Source: CAZAMP01 sp964486455 (GTDB taxonomy: Bacteria; Eisenbacteria; RBG-16-71-46; CAZAMP01). From it: a stretch of 64,000 nt of DNA. Under the pieces are notes generated by a model that was given only the letters and a program-made list of their open reading frames with translations, searched no databases and was not told the origin of the DNA. The position numbers were made by a program, and so were the translations under genes. Below, piece by piece: positions 54,550 through 63,755 of the stretch. The DNA lies in assembly GCA_964486455.1 (NCBI GenBank), contig CAZAMP010000021.1, positions 8,360 through 72,359 of the forward strand, given 5' to 3'. Each line of letters starts with the position of its first letter. Position 1 is the first letter of the stretch.

Positions 54550-56018
54550 GTCCGAAGGACCTTGATGAGCGTCCCTCTCGTCATACGCGCATCAGGCTCC
54601 ACTCCGTTCAAGAGCGCCAGGCCTTCGACATCGAGGTCCGCCCGATCGGGGATGGGCCATCGGGTCACGACCTGGCGAAACGGTCCGTCGCGTTCGATCG
54701 CGGTGATGTGCAGCGTGATCGGTTGGATGGCCAGCGCGTCCCTGTCGGTGAGGGTTGCGAACCCGTCGGCGACGCTCTCGAGGGTGCGGCGTTTCGTGCC
54801 GAACGCCGCGGCGGTTGCGAGACCGTGGAAGACATAGACGGTGCGCGTTTTGCTGATGAAGGTGGAGACGATGTTCAACGTTCCGTCCTTCGTGGTTGTC
54901 TCCGAGAGCATCCGATGGGCGACAAAGCCGCCGATCCGTTGGTCCCTACGTTCGACGATTCTGACCCCGGCCTCCTGCTCGAAGCGGCCCGCGGCATCAC
55001 GGGCACTCTGGGAGGAGCCGTCGACGGAGAAGAGAACCGCCGCCGCGCCGTCTGGGTCCGCCAGTTGAACTTGGGCCGCCGTGTTCATGACCTTCCAGCC
55101 TTGAGGGACGGTGAACTGGAACTCCATATCCGGATGCTTGAAGAGCCCGTTGTCCACAAATCCCTGCCGCGGGTCGGCTCCGAAGGCGAGGCCCTCAAGA
55201 CGCCGGAGATAGCCGTCGCGGTTGACCGCGAAGTCGGAACCGGAGGTTTTGGCCTGCTCCGCTCGTGTGAGCGCCCGGACCTTCTTCTTGCGATCTCCGG
55301 GATCGGGATGCGTACTGGCCCAACTGGGGAGCCCGGGACCCCCTCCGGTCAGGCGGGCCAGAGCGCCGAAGAAGTCCGCCATCCCGCGGGTGTCGTAGCC
55401 GGAAGCCGTCGCGTACGTGACGCCGAGCTCGTCCGATTGCGATTCGTTGTCTCGGCTGTACTTGAGGAGTAGAAGCTGACCGGCGGCGCCGGCGTATCCC
55501 GCGTACTTTGCGAATTCCTCGCTGAGAAGCGATCCGATTCCCAGGCCGACGCCCAGGATCTGTTGCTTCGTGTAGCGCTTGGCGCTGTGGCGTGCCGTCA
55601 CGTGGCCGACCTCGTGACCCAGCACTCCCGCCATCGCCCCCTCATCCGTGAGGTAGGCGAGGATCCCGCGCGTCAGATAGACATATCCGCCCGGAAGCGC
55701 GAACGCGTTCACGACCGGGTCGTCCAGCAGGCGAAACGTGAACGTCATGTCGCGGCGATGGCTCCTCGACGCCAACTCCCGCCCGATGCCCTCGATGTAT
55801 GCGGTGAGAGACGCGTCATCGACGAGGCCGTATTGCCCGACGATGGCGCGATCGCTTTCCGCGCCGAGCTCGCGCTCCTGGCTCTCGCTCATCAGTATGA
55901 TCTCGCGCTTGCCGGTCACGGGATTGACCGCGCAGCCGGCGAGGACGGTCAACAGGAGACCGAGGGAAAGAAGAGACGTGAGTAGCCTCGCGCGCCGGGC
56001 GAGCCGTGACGTTCGCAT
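54540..56018 (-). CDS. BepA-like M48 metalloprotease lipoprotein
   Basis: 492 residues with a lipoprotein signal (LLLTVLAGCAVNPVTGKR), a Peptidase_M48 domain with zinc motif GHEVGHVTARH (HExxH), the third ligand in DNESQSDELGVTYA, and a C-terminal extension. E. coli BepA is a periplasmic chaperone/protease of outer-membrane protein assembly; this lipoprotein probably serves a similar envelope quality role. ATG 56018 follows GGAGGGG; the upstream extension to 56207 lacks a signal and is rejected. The final stop is overlapped by a hairpin. Confidence 0.9.
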   Translation of the reverse strand: MRTSRLARRARLLTSLLSLGLLLTVLAGCAVNPVTGKREIILMSESQERELGAESDRAIVGQYGLVDDASLTAYIEGIGRELASRSHRRDMTFTFRLLDDPVVNAFALPGGYVYLTRGILAYLTDEGAMAGVLGHEVGHVTARHSAKRYTKQQILGVGLGIGSLLSEEFAKYAGYAGAAGQLLLLKYSRDNESQSDELGVTYATASGYDTRGMADFFGALARLTGGGPGLPSWASTHPDPGDRKKKVRALTRAEQAKTSGSDFAVNRDGYLRRLEGLAFGADPRQGFVDNGLFKHPDMEFQFTVPQGWKVMNTAAQVQLADPDGAAAVLFSVDGSSQSARDAAGRFEQEAGVRIVERRDQRIGGFVAHRMLSETTTKDGTLNIVSTFISKTRTVYVFHGLATAAAFGTKRRTLESVADGFATLTDRDALAIQPITLHITAIERDGPFRQVVTRWPIPDRADLDVEGLALLNGVEPDARMTRGTLIKVLRTAR

Positions 56019-56215
56019 CAGAGACCCCTCCAATTGAGGCGACGGCGCCATTGCCATTTGACCCCTGACCGCCCTAGTGCCCCGATCGAGGAATTCGCCA
56101 CACATTTCATCGGCCCTCGCGGCTCCTGGCTTCGTTGGTACGCCTCGTCGTCGCGCCTCGCCAGGGAACCACGAACGGCTCGCTGAAGTATGCACCGGAT
56201 CTCTCAACCGGGAGA

Positions 56216-56761
56216 CTAGATGCCGGCCGTAAAGGTGACGATCAAGACGAAATCCTCGAAGAGGATTGGAAACTGTCCGTCTCCAGTCATGTACAGGGTG
56301 AGCGCACCGGTTTCCAGGTCTTTCAGAAGCAGCTCGATGTTTTCGATCAGATCGGTGGAGCGTCGGTAGCTGATCGGGCTCCGGAAACCCGGGCCGGCCG
56401 GAACGTGGAGGTTCTCGAACAGCGGCGTCGCCTTGGCCCGGACTTCCTGTGCGGCTTCCATCGTTGCGTCCTTGCTGAACCAGAGAGAGATGTTCCCGTT
56501 GGCGATGTCCGGGTTCACGGCGGTCGTGGAGAACCCCACCCGGTCGATCTGCTTGATCTTGTGCTCGTTGTCTCGATAGGTCGCGTTGGTCGTGAGATCG
56601 ACTTGGGTCTTCGACATCGACCGCCCCGCAAGGTCGAGGTCCCCGAGCGTGAGCGCGATCGTCTCGGTGCTGGTGAAGAGACAGCCGGATTGCATCGCCC
56701 CGAACGCGACCGCCGACGCGATCGAAATCAGCGTCGTGACTCTGTTTCGTAGTGTGGTCAT
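56216..56761 (-). CDS. Predicted lipoprotein of unknown function
   Basis: 181 residues with a signal and lipobox (FGAMQSGC, Cys at about 27). The mature part is beta-rich and ends with a hydrophobic strand (DFVLIVTFTAGI) similar in style to the end of the protein at 57450. No family is recognised. It is the last gene of a four-gene minus-strand group of exported proteins at 56216-58974; the gap from the gene at 56772 is 10 bases. Confidence 0.65.
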   Translation of the reverse strand: MTTLRNRVTTLISIASAVAFGAMQSGCLFTSTETIALTLGDLDLAGRSMSKTQVDLTTNATYRDNEHKIKQIDRVGFSTTAVNPDIANGNISLWFSKDATMEAAQEVRAKATPLFENLHVPAGPGFRSPISYRRSTDLIENIELLLKDLETGALTLYMTGDGQFPILFEDFVLIVTFTAGI

Positions 56762-56771
56762 CGCGGCAACC

Positions 56772-57338
56772 CTAGTTGAAGAAGTAGTTCACACCGGCGA
56801 GAAGCGCGATGGTTTTTCGCGACGCGCCGCCGGCCGTGTTGACGATGAAGAGTCGGGGGCTGACGTCGGCGGAGACCGGACCGAGCCCCACCTCCATTCC
56901 CGCGCCGACGTTGATCGTCGGCTCCCGCGTGTCGCCACGGCCGTCCGGAACCGAGAGCAGCGTCCAGCCGACCCCTCCCGTGGCATACGTCGAGAGGGCG
57001 ATCGAACCGCCCATCTTGAAAACGACGTTCAGCGTGAAGCTCGTCATTTCGGGTGAATCGAGCCTGACCGTTTGCTCGCCGACCCGGATGGAGCTCTCGC
57101 CGCCACTCAGGGTCATGATCGAGACCTCAGCCTGTAGAAGGGGCAACAGACCGAAACGTCCTCGAACGCCATAGAGCGACCCGGTCGCGGCGTCGTCTTG
57201 CAGGATCGGGACGTGGACAAAACCGTACGCACCGATACCCGTCTTGGCCACACCAAGTGCGGCGCCCCCGGACGGGACCGTCGCGACGGTGACCATGACG
57301 AGGAGCGCGAGCAGTGAAAACGTGAAGGTGCGCCTCAA
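56772..57338 (-). CDS. Predicted outer-membrane beta-barrel protein
   Basis: 188 residues: signal peptide (TFSLLALLVMVTVATVPSGG) then amphipathic strands (GIGAYGFVHVPIL, VRGRFGLLPLLQAEVSIM, STYATGGVGWTLLS, VGAGMEVGLGPVSADVSPRLFIV) ending in GVNYFFN. The terminal aromatic residue is a typical signal for outer-membrane barrel insertion. Function unknown. It is separated from the upstream gene at 57450 by the terminator at 57400-57432, so it may have its own promoter. Confidence 0.65.
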   Translation of the reverse strand: MRRTFTFSLLALLVMVTVATVPSGGAALGVAKTGIGAYGFVHVPILQDDAATGSLYGVRGRFGLLPLLQAEVSIMTLSGGESSIRVGEQTVRLDSPEMTSFTLNVVFKMGGSIALSTYATGGVGWTLLSVPDGRGDTREPTINVGAGMEVGLGPVSADVSPRLFIVNTAGGASRKTIALLAGVNYFFN

Positions 57339-57391
57339 GGGAACCTCTCCTCTCTCCCCAGCACGATCTGAGGGTAGGTTCTCCGTGGCGA

Positions 57392-57432
57392 AAAAGTCAA
57401 CCGGCCGACGGATCGTGTCCGCCGGCCGGTTC
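57392..57432 (-). terminator. Intrinsic terminator on the minus strand
   Basis: AACCGGCCG (57400-57408) pairs with CGGCCGGTT (57424-57432), with an additional inner GGA/TCC pairing. On the minus strand the stem is followed by GACTTTTTCG. It lies just after the stop of the gene at 57450-58064. Confidence 0.75.
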
Positions 57433-57449
57433 TGGTCGCGAGATAATGT

Positions 57450-58064
57450 CTAGAACTCTACCGAATCCACCGTGATCGTGCCGACAACCGTGAAGAGAAG
57501 CTTGAGCTCCCACCGGAAGTTGCTCTCTTGATCCTGAGGCTCGGATACGCCATCCACGATGAGCGTGAGCTCCGTGTCTCCAAGCGGATCACCGTCGCGC
57601 ACGTGACGCACCATGCGGTCGAGCACTTCGTTCAGGACGTCAACGCCCGCGGCGTCCAGTTCCGCGTCAGTCCAGTCCGTCGCGTCGTTGACCATCACGT
57701 TGAATTCGGTGATGAGCGGGCTGCCGTCCACGGTGACGGTGCCGCCGACGATCTGCCGGTCTTCGACCGGGTCCGGCTCGATCGTGCGATACTGAGCGCC
57801 CGCAAGGAGCAGCGCGTCGAGCATGCTGACATCGATGCCGCCGTCCGCGAGGATACCCTCGAGGTCGAGTTTCTTGTCGAGGTCGGTGGTGACCTCGTCG
57901 TTCAACGACCCGTCCGCATGGAATTCCTTGGTGATCGAAGACGTGAGCGCAAGCTCGATGGCTTTCTCAACGATCTCCGGGATCGGCGGGCACTGGGTAC
58001 CCATCAGGGCCACACATCCAATAAGGAGGGCGACCAGGCTGGTGATTCTTTTCGTTCGCATCAC
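57450..58064 (-). CDS. Exported protein of unknown function
   Basis: 204 residues with an N-terminal signal (SLVALLIGCVALMGT); both LLIGC and GTQC could be read as the Cys site, so it may be a lipoprotein. The mature part is acidic and carries VTVDGSPLITEFNVMVND-like strands, then ELTLIVDGVSEP and a C-terminal LKLLFTVVGTITVDSVEF strand set. No family is recognised. A perfect AGGAGGAC precedes GTG 58064/ATG 58061. It is followed by a strong terminator and preceded by the barrel gene at 58072. Confidence 0.65.
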   Translation of the reverse strand: MMRTKRITSLVALLIGCVALMGTQCPPIPEIVEKAIELALTSSITKEFHADGSLNDEVTTDLDKKLDLEGILADGGIDVSMLDALLLAGAQYRTIEPDPVEDRQIVGGTVTVDGSPLITEFNVMVNDATDWTDAELDAAGVDVLNEVLDRMVRHVRDGDPLGDTELTLIVDGVSEPQDQESNFRWELKLLFTVVGTITVDSVEF

Positions 58065-58071
58065 GTCCTCC

Positions 58072-58974
58072 TTACATCCCGAAGCTCAGGCCGAGCGCAT
58101 ACCCGTTGACGGCGGCGATGTTGTATTCCGTGAAGATCGAGAGCCCCGGGATCTTGAGGTTCGCTCCCACGGTGAGATGCATGTTCGTTTCCTTGTCGAA
58201 GTCCACGGTGATCGTCTTGTCTTCGTCATCGACGCTGTAGGTGTACTCAGCTTCCATGTCAAAAGAGTCGAAGCCGAGGCCCGCGTATGGCTCGACGATG
58301 CCGAACGACTTGCTGCCGGTCACGTTGAGCTGGATCGCGCTCGTCTTCACGATGTCACCGACCTCGAACGTCTGATAAAAGATGCCGGCCGCCACCGAGA
58401 CCGGAAGCGTCGGGAAGTACTTCGACACCGAATGCTGGGCTCCGATTCCGAACAGGCTGAGCTTGCCGAGGTCGCTGTCGCCGAGATCGATCGGCGGGAT
58501 CCAGCGAATGACGGCCTTGGTGCCGGCGACCGACCCGATCGTGAACTGCGGCATGACGAGCCCGAAGTGTTCCAGATCGAAGCCACCCGGGAAGCCCCAC
58601 GTCGTCCCGCCGGCTCCATCGACCAACACCGCATCTTCGTCACCGATGACGGTGGGGACCTTCGGGTTTTCATCGACCGACGTGAAGCCCGGAGGATCAG
58701 CCGGTCTGTAGGTTCGATCGTCATCGTCGAAGCTGACGACCATACCTTCGATGGAAACGGAGAAGTTGAGGCCGACGAGCGGGACGCTTCCGCTACGGAA
58801 GATGCCCGCGTTCATGGTTCCGGAGAGCGCGGAAGGTAGAGGCTTCAAATACCCCTTGGCGTTTTCACCGATCACGCCGCTCAAGGCATCCTCCAGCTGT
58901 GCTGCGGCGGAACCTGCCGTGAGCAGGATGACAAGCCCGGTAGCGAGAGCCATCCAGAGAGATCGAGGGATCAT
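58072..58974 (-). CDS. Predicted outer-membrane beta-barrel protein
   Basis: 300 residues. The signal peptide (ALATGLVILLTAGSAAAQ) is followed by many amphipathic strands and ends AVNGYALGLSFGM. Features include PQFTIGSVAGTKAVIRWIP and GIGAQHSVSKYFPTLPVSVAAGIFYQ, a style resembling DUF6588-type outer-membrane proteins, an assignment I hold loosely. ATG 58974 follows GGAAGG; the frame extends upstream to 59145 but that part lacks a signal. First gene of the four-gene exported-protein group. Confidence 0.7.
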   Translation of the reverse strand: MIPRSLWMALATGLVILLTAGSAAAQLEDALSGVIGENAKGYLKPLPSALSGTMNAGIFRSGSVPLVGLNFSVSIEGMVVSFDDDDRTYRPADPPGFTSVDENPKVPTVIGDEDAVLVDGAGGTTWGFPGGFDLEHFGLVMPQFTIGSVAGTKAVIRWIPPIDLGDSDLGKLSLFGIGAQHSVSKYFPTLPVSVAAGIFYQTFEVGDIVKTSAIQLNVTGSKSFGIVEPYAGLGFDSFDMEAEYTYSVDDEDKTITVDFDKETNMHLTVGANLKIPGLSIFTEYNIAAVNGYALGLSFGM

Positions 58975-59205
58975 GAGGACCTTCCTTTTCTCAGGCCCGA
59001 GCACTGGATCGGGGGACGGAGTGCGCCCCGAATACTCGAGCCGCTCTGAATTTCCTTCGTAGTGTACGCATACCCGCTGGCCCACACCGAGCGGGCACAA
59101 TATCGACGAACCGGCCGGACAGGCGAAGCCGGAATACGCCATCACACTGCAAAATCGACCGTTGCACGACCTAGCTTGAGTATTGAAGCGTACTCGGAGG
59201 ATTCC

Positions 59206-59252
59206 ACAAAGTCAATCGGCCGACATCCTCCCGAACTCGGTCCGCCGGCGCT
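59206..59252 (-). terminator. Candidate terminator after the M20 gene
   Basis: On the minus strand CGGCGGAC and GTCGGCCG can pair (seven of eight) around a 14-base loop and are followed by ATTGACTTTG. The 3' arm and tail nearly repeat those of the terminator at 57392-57432. The same TTGACT could alternatively serve as a -35 for the gene at 58072. Confidence 0.45.
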
Positions 59253-59280
59253 TTCCCGCCCACGGGCGACGTGGGATGGC

Positions 59281-60456
59281 TCAGCTCCCGGCCAGGAATC
59301 GCAGCGCGACATCGCTCAACAGACGCGCGCCGATCTCCAATGCGTCCTCGTCGATGTCGAACTCGGGGGAGTGGTGGGGGTGAACCAGTCCGCGCTCCTC
59401 GTTGCGCGATCCCACGAAGAAGAAGCAGCCGGGTACACGCATGAGGAACTCGCCGAAGTCTTCACCACCCATTGTGCGCGTTTCGACCACGTTTTCCGAT
59501 CCGACGACGTCCGAGGCGACTTGGCGCACCAGGTCAGCCATTGTCGGGTCGTTGATCGTTGGTTTGTTCACCCGGTCGATCTCGACCTCGGCCTTGCAGC
59601 CGAACGCCTTTGCCGTGTTCTCCGTGACGCGCGTGACGGCTTCCGGCAGCATGTTCCAGACGTCGTCATCGAGGGCACGGAGCGTGCCGGTCAGAAGCGC
59701 GTCTTCGGGGATGATGTTGAAGGTGTCTCCCGCCTGAATGCTCGCTACCGTCACGACCACGGCCTTCAGCGGGTCCACGTTTCGGGACGCGATCTGTTGG
59801 AGCGCCGTCGTGACGTGCGCCGCGGCGAGAACGGGATCGCGGGCGTCCTGCGGGATCGCTGCGTGTCCGCCGGCCCCGACGATTCGAATTCGAAACACGT
59901 CAACCGAGCCCATAAATGGACCGCTCGTCACCGCCACCTTGCCGGTCTCGAGGTGGTTCCACACGTGCAGTCCGAATGCCGCGTCGACCTTCGGGTTCTC
60001 CAGAACTCCCGCCTCGATCATCTCTCGGGCACCCGCGCCGATCTCCTCCGCCGGTTGAAAGACGAGCTTGATCGATCCATTCGCCGGCGCGTCGATGCGC
60101 TGCATCACGCGTGCGGTGGTGAGCGCGATCGCCGTGTGGCAGTCGTGGCCGCACGCGTGCATCACGTTAGGCACGGTCGAGACGTAGTCGTGGCCGCCGC
60201 GCTCCTGCATCGGCAGCGCGTCCATGTCGGCCCGCAGCATCACGCATCTGCCGGGCGCGCCGACGCTACGGGTCGCGACGACACCGGTCTTGGCGACGCC
60301 GGTAGTCGTTTCGTACCCGATCTCACGAAGACGGGCTTCGACAACGCCCGCCGTTCGGACCTCCTCGTAGGCCGGTTCGGGATGGCGGTGGAGGTCGCGG
60401 CGCGTTGCCACGAGCTCGTCCCGATCGGCGCTCGTGAGCTGGACACGTTCCGTCAT
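59281..60456 (-). CDS. M20D-family amidohydrolase/peptidase
   Basis: 391 residues. Metal-binding and catalytic segments are CVMLRADMDALPM, MHACGHDCHTA, FQPAEEIGAG, AFGLHVWNHLETG and TRTMGGEDFGEF, all typical of the IAA-amino-acid/N-acyl-amino-acid hydrolase branch (hippurate hydrolase/AmhX). It hydrolyses an N-acyl amino acid or N-acetyl-diaminopimelate-type amide. ATG 60456 follows AGGAGTG by 8 bases; the extension upstream to 60519 is unconserved. It is monocistronic, and a repeat-type terminator lies about 30 bases after the stop. Confidence 0.92.
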   Translation of the reverse strand: MTERVQLTSADRDELVATRRDLHRHPEPAYEEVRTAGVVEARLREIGYETTTGVAKTGVVATRSVGAPGRCVMLRADMDALPMQERGGHDYVSTVPNVMHACGHDCHTAIALTTARVMQRIDAPANGSIKLVFQPAEEIGAGAREMIEAGVLENPKVDAAFGLHVWNHLETGKVAVTSGPFMGSVDVFRIRIVGAGGHAAIPQDARDPVLAAAHVTTALQQIASRNVDPLKAVVVTVASIQAGDTFNIIPEDALLTGTLRALDDDVWNMLPEAVTRVTENTAKAFGCKAEVEIDRVNKPTINDPTMADLVRQVASDVVGSENVVETRTMGGEDFGEFLMRVPGCFFFVGSRNEERGLVHPHHSPEFDIDEDALEIGARLLSDVALRFLAGS

Positions 60457-60545
60457 CGGATCACTCCTGTGGATACCTACCCTGTCTGATCTCCGAAGAG
60501 CCTGCCGCATGACACCCAAAACGGCAAGACTGCCTCCGCGCCGCG

Positions 60546-60573
60546 TTGACAGCCTTCGCGGCGACTCTTTATC
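60546..60573 (+). promoter_or_regulatory. Candidate promoter upstream of the YdjY-domain gene
   Basis: A perfect TTGACA (60546-60551) and the weak TTTATC (60568-60573) are 16 bases apart, about 75 bases before the start codon. The -10 match is poor, so this is tentative. Confidence 0.35.
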
Positions 60574-60647
60574 CTCACCTATCTGTCAGGATCTGTGCCG
60601 GCGGATGAAGGTTCGCATCGATAGGGTCCTCTGCAGGAGGAAGTCGC

Positions 60648-61364
60648 ATGAGACAGTGGAGCTTCGTCACGGCACGGTCGATCCCCGGGGCATTTGTCTT
60701 GACCGCCTGCTTCGTGCTCGCAGTGGCCGTGGAATCCGAGGAGGCGGGCGTTTCTGAGTTTCCCGCCGGATTCGATTCGGAGGCGATCCAGCGGCTGAAC
60801 GACCATCGCTATCGAATCGGCGATGTCACCGTGGATGGTGAGGTGGGCGAGGTCCACATTCCCGCCGCCGTCAACCAGGACGAGGGCCTGATCGAGCTCA
60901 TCGCGTGCGGTGCCGAAGGCAAACGGCACGAAAGCGTGCTCGTCACACACATTCGGCCCATGCATCTTCAAGTCGCGCTCCTGTTGCTCGGACTCGAGCA
61001 GGGAACACCCGTCGCTCACGTCGGCGATTCGGTGCCACCGACCGGAGAGCGGGTGAAGATCGAGTTCGAGTGGGACGGTGCCGGCGACGGTCGCTTTCCG
61101 ATTGAGCATCTCGTGAGGCGGATCGACACCGGACGGGCAATGTCTCCTCAGCCCTGGATCTTTGTGGGATCGCGGGTGGAGAATGGGATGTTCGTGGCGG
61201 ACCTCGATCAGTCGTTGATCACCACGTATCGGGACCCGGCCACCATCCTCGACAATGGGCAACCCGAAGGCGCGAATGACGAGCTCTTCGAGGTGAACAC
61301 CGAAGCGATTCGGCCCCTGGGAGCGACGGGCCTCATCATCATTTCGAGATACGCGGAACCATGA
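60648..61364 (+). CDS. YdjY-domain exported protein
   Basis: 238 residues. A hydrophobic N-terminus (ARSIPGAFVLTACFVLAVAV) is followed by a domain with PAAVNQDEGLIELIACGAEG, KRHESVLVTHIRPMHLQVALLLLGLE and WIFVGSRVENGMFVADLDQS, which match the YdjY domain found in exported proteins of Planctomycetes and other phyla. Its biochemical role is unknown; a Fe-S or surface role has been suggested for relatives. GGAGGA precedes the ATG. It lies directly before the TonB receptor, suggesting a metal or nutrient uptake unit. Confidence 0.75.
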   Translation: MRQWSFVTARSIPGAFVLTACFVLAVAVESEEAGVSEFPAGFDSEAIQRLNDHRYRIGDVTVDGEVGEVHIPAAVNQDEGLIELIACGAEGKRHESVLVTHIRPMHLQVALLLLGLEQGTPVAHVGDSVPPTGERVKIEFEWDGAGDGRFPIEHLVRRIDTGRAMSPQPWIFVGSRVENGMFVADLDQSLITTYRDPATILDNGQPEGANDELFEVNTEAIRPLGATGLIIISRYAEP

Positions 61365-61377
61365 CGGGGGGAATTCG

Positions 61378-63477
61378 ATGCGCCGCTTTGCTCTGTACCT
61401 GATCGTCCACATGGTGACTTCGATCGGCGCCGCGAGCGCGTCCGCCGAAACAGCCGATCTCGAACTGTCGGCGCGAGATTCCCTTCGGGTGTACTGGATG
61501 GACGAGGACGTCGTGGTGTCCGCGGCAAAGCTCCCGATGTCACTCTATGATCTGGCCGGCGCCGCGAGCATCGTCAGCGAGGTCACGATAGATCGAAGCA
61601 CGGCCCGGACGCTGCCCGAGCTTCTCAGCGCGTCGGGTGGACTTCACGCATTCGGCTTCGCCGGCAATGGGATGGCGACAACGGTCGAATCACGCGGCTT
61701 CACCGGCTTCGGCGAAACGAGCCACCTCCGGTTTCTCGTGGACGGTGTCCCCTTCAGCGATCTATCCGACGACAACGCGGTATGGAATCTTTTCGATCTC
61801 GATCAACTCGAGCGCGTCGAGATCGTGCGAAGCGCATCGGCGTCTCTGCACGGGAATACATCATACACGGGCGTCGTGAATCTCATTCCGCGGACGGCTG
61901 TGGGCCCGAAATGGACATGGGGCAAGCTGGAGGGCGGGAGCTTCGATCATCGCGCAGCAACGGGGGGCGTGAGCTGGAGCGAACGGGCCTGGTCGGGGGC
62001 GGTCTCCGGGAACTGGCGTCGTACGGGCGGCTTCAGGACGCACAGCGAGTGGGAGGGAGGCTCCGGATTCGCGAGCGTCGCGTTGCGGCGCGATCCCGAG
62101 ACGCACGCGCGTGTAAGCGTTCACTACCACGATGCGGATGCCGAGATGCCGGGCGCGTTGCCCGAAAACGTGAGCGACGAGACGCCGACGCTCGCATCGA
62201 CGCCGCTCGATCACGACGACGTCCGGCGGCTGTATGCGCTGACGGACTTCGGAACGTCGTTCGGCGAGGCGCATGAAGTTCGTGTGTCGCTTCACGTGCA
62301 ACGGGAAGATCGCCGCCGCCGGCAGACGATATTGGATACACAAGAACTGGACCGCGACGCAACGATCAGCGGATTTCAAGCCAGCTACCGGGCGACCACA
62401 ACAGTCGCCGGCGTACCGGTTCGTCTCCTCACGGGTCTCGAAGGGTCGGCTGGGACGATGACGTCCACCTATAACCGGGTAATGGAGGACGGCGATCTCG
62501 CCGAGGAACTGAGTCGCGGCAACGTCGGTCGTGACGAAATCGCGGGCTACCTGAGGCTCAGCGCCGAAGTCGTTCCTAGATTGACTTTCACTGCGGGTAT
62601 CCGCCGCGACGATCTCCGTACCGAGCTGGTCATTCCCAACGTGCTGCTGTCCGGCGAGCCGCACGACAAGGCGATGGGCGCGTGGAGCCCGACTGCATCG
62701 TTGAACTATCGATGGAAAGAGAGCCGAAATGCCTACCTCAGCGTGAGTTGATCGTTCAAGACACCGACGCTGACGCAGCTCTATGATCTGCGGCCGTTCA
62801 TGGTCCCCGATGACCAGGGCGGCTTCTTCGAAATCAATCTCTCGAACACTGCGCTCGAACCTCAGCACGCGATGCAGATCGAACTGGGCACGAGAAGCCA
62901 GGTCGAGGACGTGCTACACCGTGGAGACCTCGCAGAGGTCGATCTCTCCATCTATGCGATGCAGGCCGAGGATGAGATCGGCTTCGATCTTGGGAGCTTC
63001 TCGTATGCGAACCTCGGGAGAACGGATCATCGCGGAATCGAATTGACCACCGCCTACTCACCGGCGGCACGGCTTCGCGTCGATGCCGGCTACTCGTGGA
63101 CGCGGGCGGAGTTCGGTTCAAACTACACGTCGGGCGACGTGACGGGTAAGCAGATCAACAACGTGCCGAAGCACAGCGTGCGCGCGGGGGTGGACTACAG
63201 TTTCAAACGCGCGAGTTTGAGAATGAGCGTGCGGCACGTTCGAAGACAATACGCTGACGAAGCGAATGAGGTGCCGATACCCGACTACACCGTCGTCGAT
63301 CTCAAGGGATCGTTCTCCGTGGCCGCGGAAGAACTCTACGTTCGGATCCACAATCTCCTCGACGCATCGTACTCGCCCGCTGGCTATGTCGGACCGGGAA
63401 GCGACGGAGCGCCGATCGCGCTCTTCTATCCGGCACCCGGCCGCGGCGTTGACGTAGGGCTTCGCATTCGATTGTAG
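61378..63477 (+). pseudogene. TonB-dependent receptor interrupted by an in-frame TGA
   Basis: The complete reading would be ~699 residues: a signal peptide, plug domain (LPELLSASGGLHAFG, ESRGFTGFGE, LVDGVPFSDL, LERVEIVRSASASLHGN) and a beta-barrel ending VDVGLRIRL with a terminal hydrophobic residue. After NAYLSVS at 62748 a TGA (62749-62751) interrupts, and the same frame continues SFKTPTLTQLYDL, a canonical receptor segment. A CGA (Arg) to TGA change would explain it. Plug and barrel cover iron-siderophore or cobalamin type receptors; the ligand is unknown. Confidence 0.8.
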
Positions 63478-63755
63478 AATAGGTAGATACGATGGCCACC
63501 CTTGTCTCGGGCTAGTTCAGACAAATAGATAATATTTGATATGCATCGGTTTTGGGTGAGGTAGCTTGGATTTCATGATTAGATTGTAATCTAATGGTGA
63601 CGGTGTAGTCTGCCAACTCGGCAAGACACGCTTAAGATACATTCATGATCCGCCACACCTCTATCGTGAGAGGAGGCTGCATAGCCGTGGTCTGAATAGC
63701 GATGCATGACACCTTGGATGGTGACGTCCAGTTGTTCACATCTCGGAGGTTTGCC
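63478..63755. other. AT-rich intergenic region with palindromes
   Basis: 278 bases, more AT-rich than the surroundings. It holds a six-base-pair hairpin TTGTCT/AGACAA (63502-63524), the palindrome at 63579-63594, and small hairpins CCTCT/AGAGG (63659-63674) and CACC/GGTG (near 63710-63723). These last two lie in the leader of the final gene. No RNA family is recognised. Confidence 0.45.
63579..63594. promoter_or_regulatory. Perfect palindrome TTAGATT-gt-AATCTAA
   Basis: Seven-base arms with a two-base centre, about 160 bases before the final gene. The TTAG...CTAA ends resemble the operator at 33938-33951. It may be a DNA-binding site for a dimeric regulator. Confidence 0.4.

Noticed and set aside
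62749..62751. Selenocysteine or recoded TGA in the TonB receptor
   Set aside because: The position aligns with an ordinary residue in a conserved barrel strand and no SECIS-like stem was recognised; other genes in the window use TGA as a normal stop.
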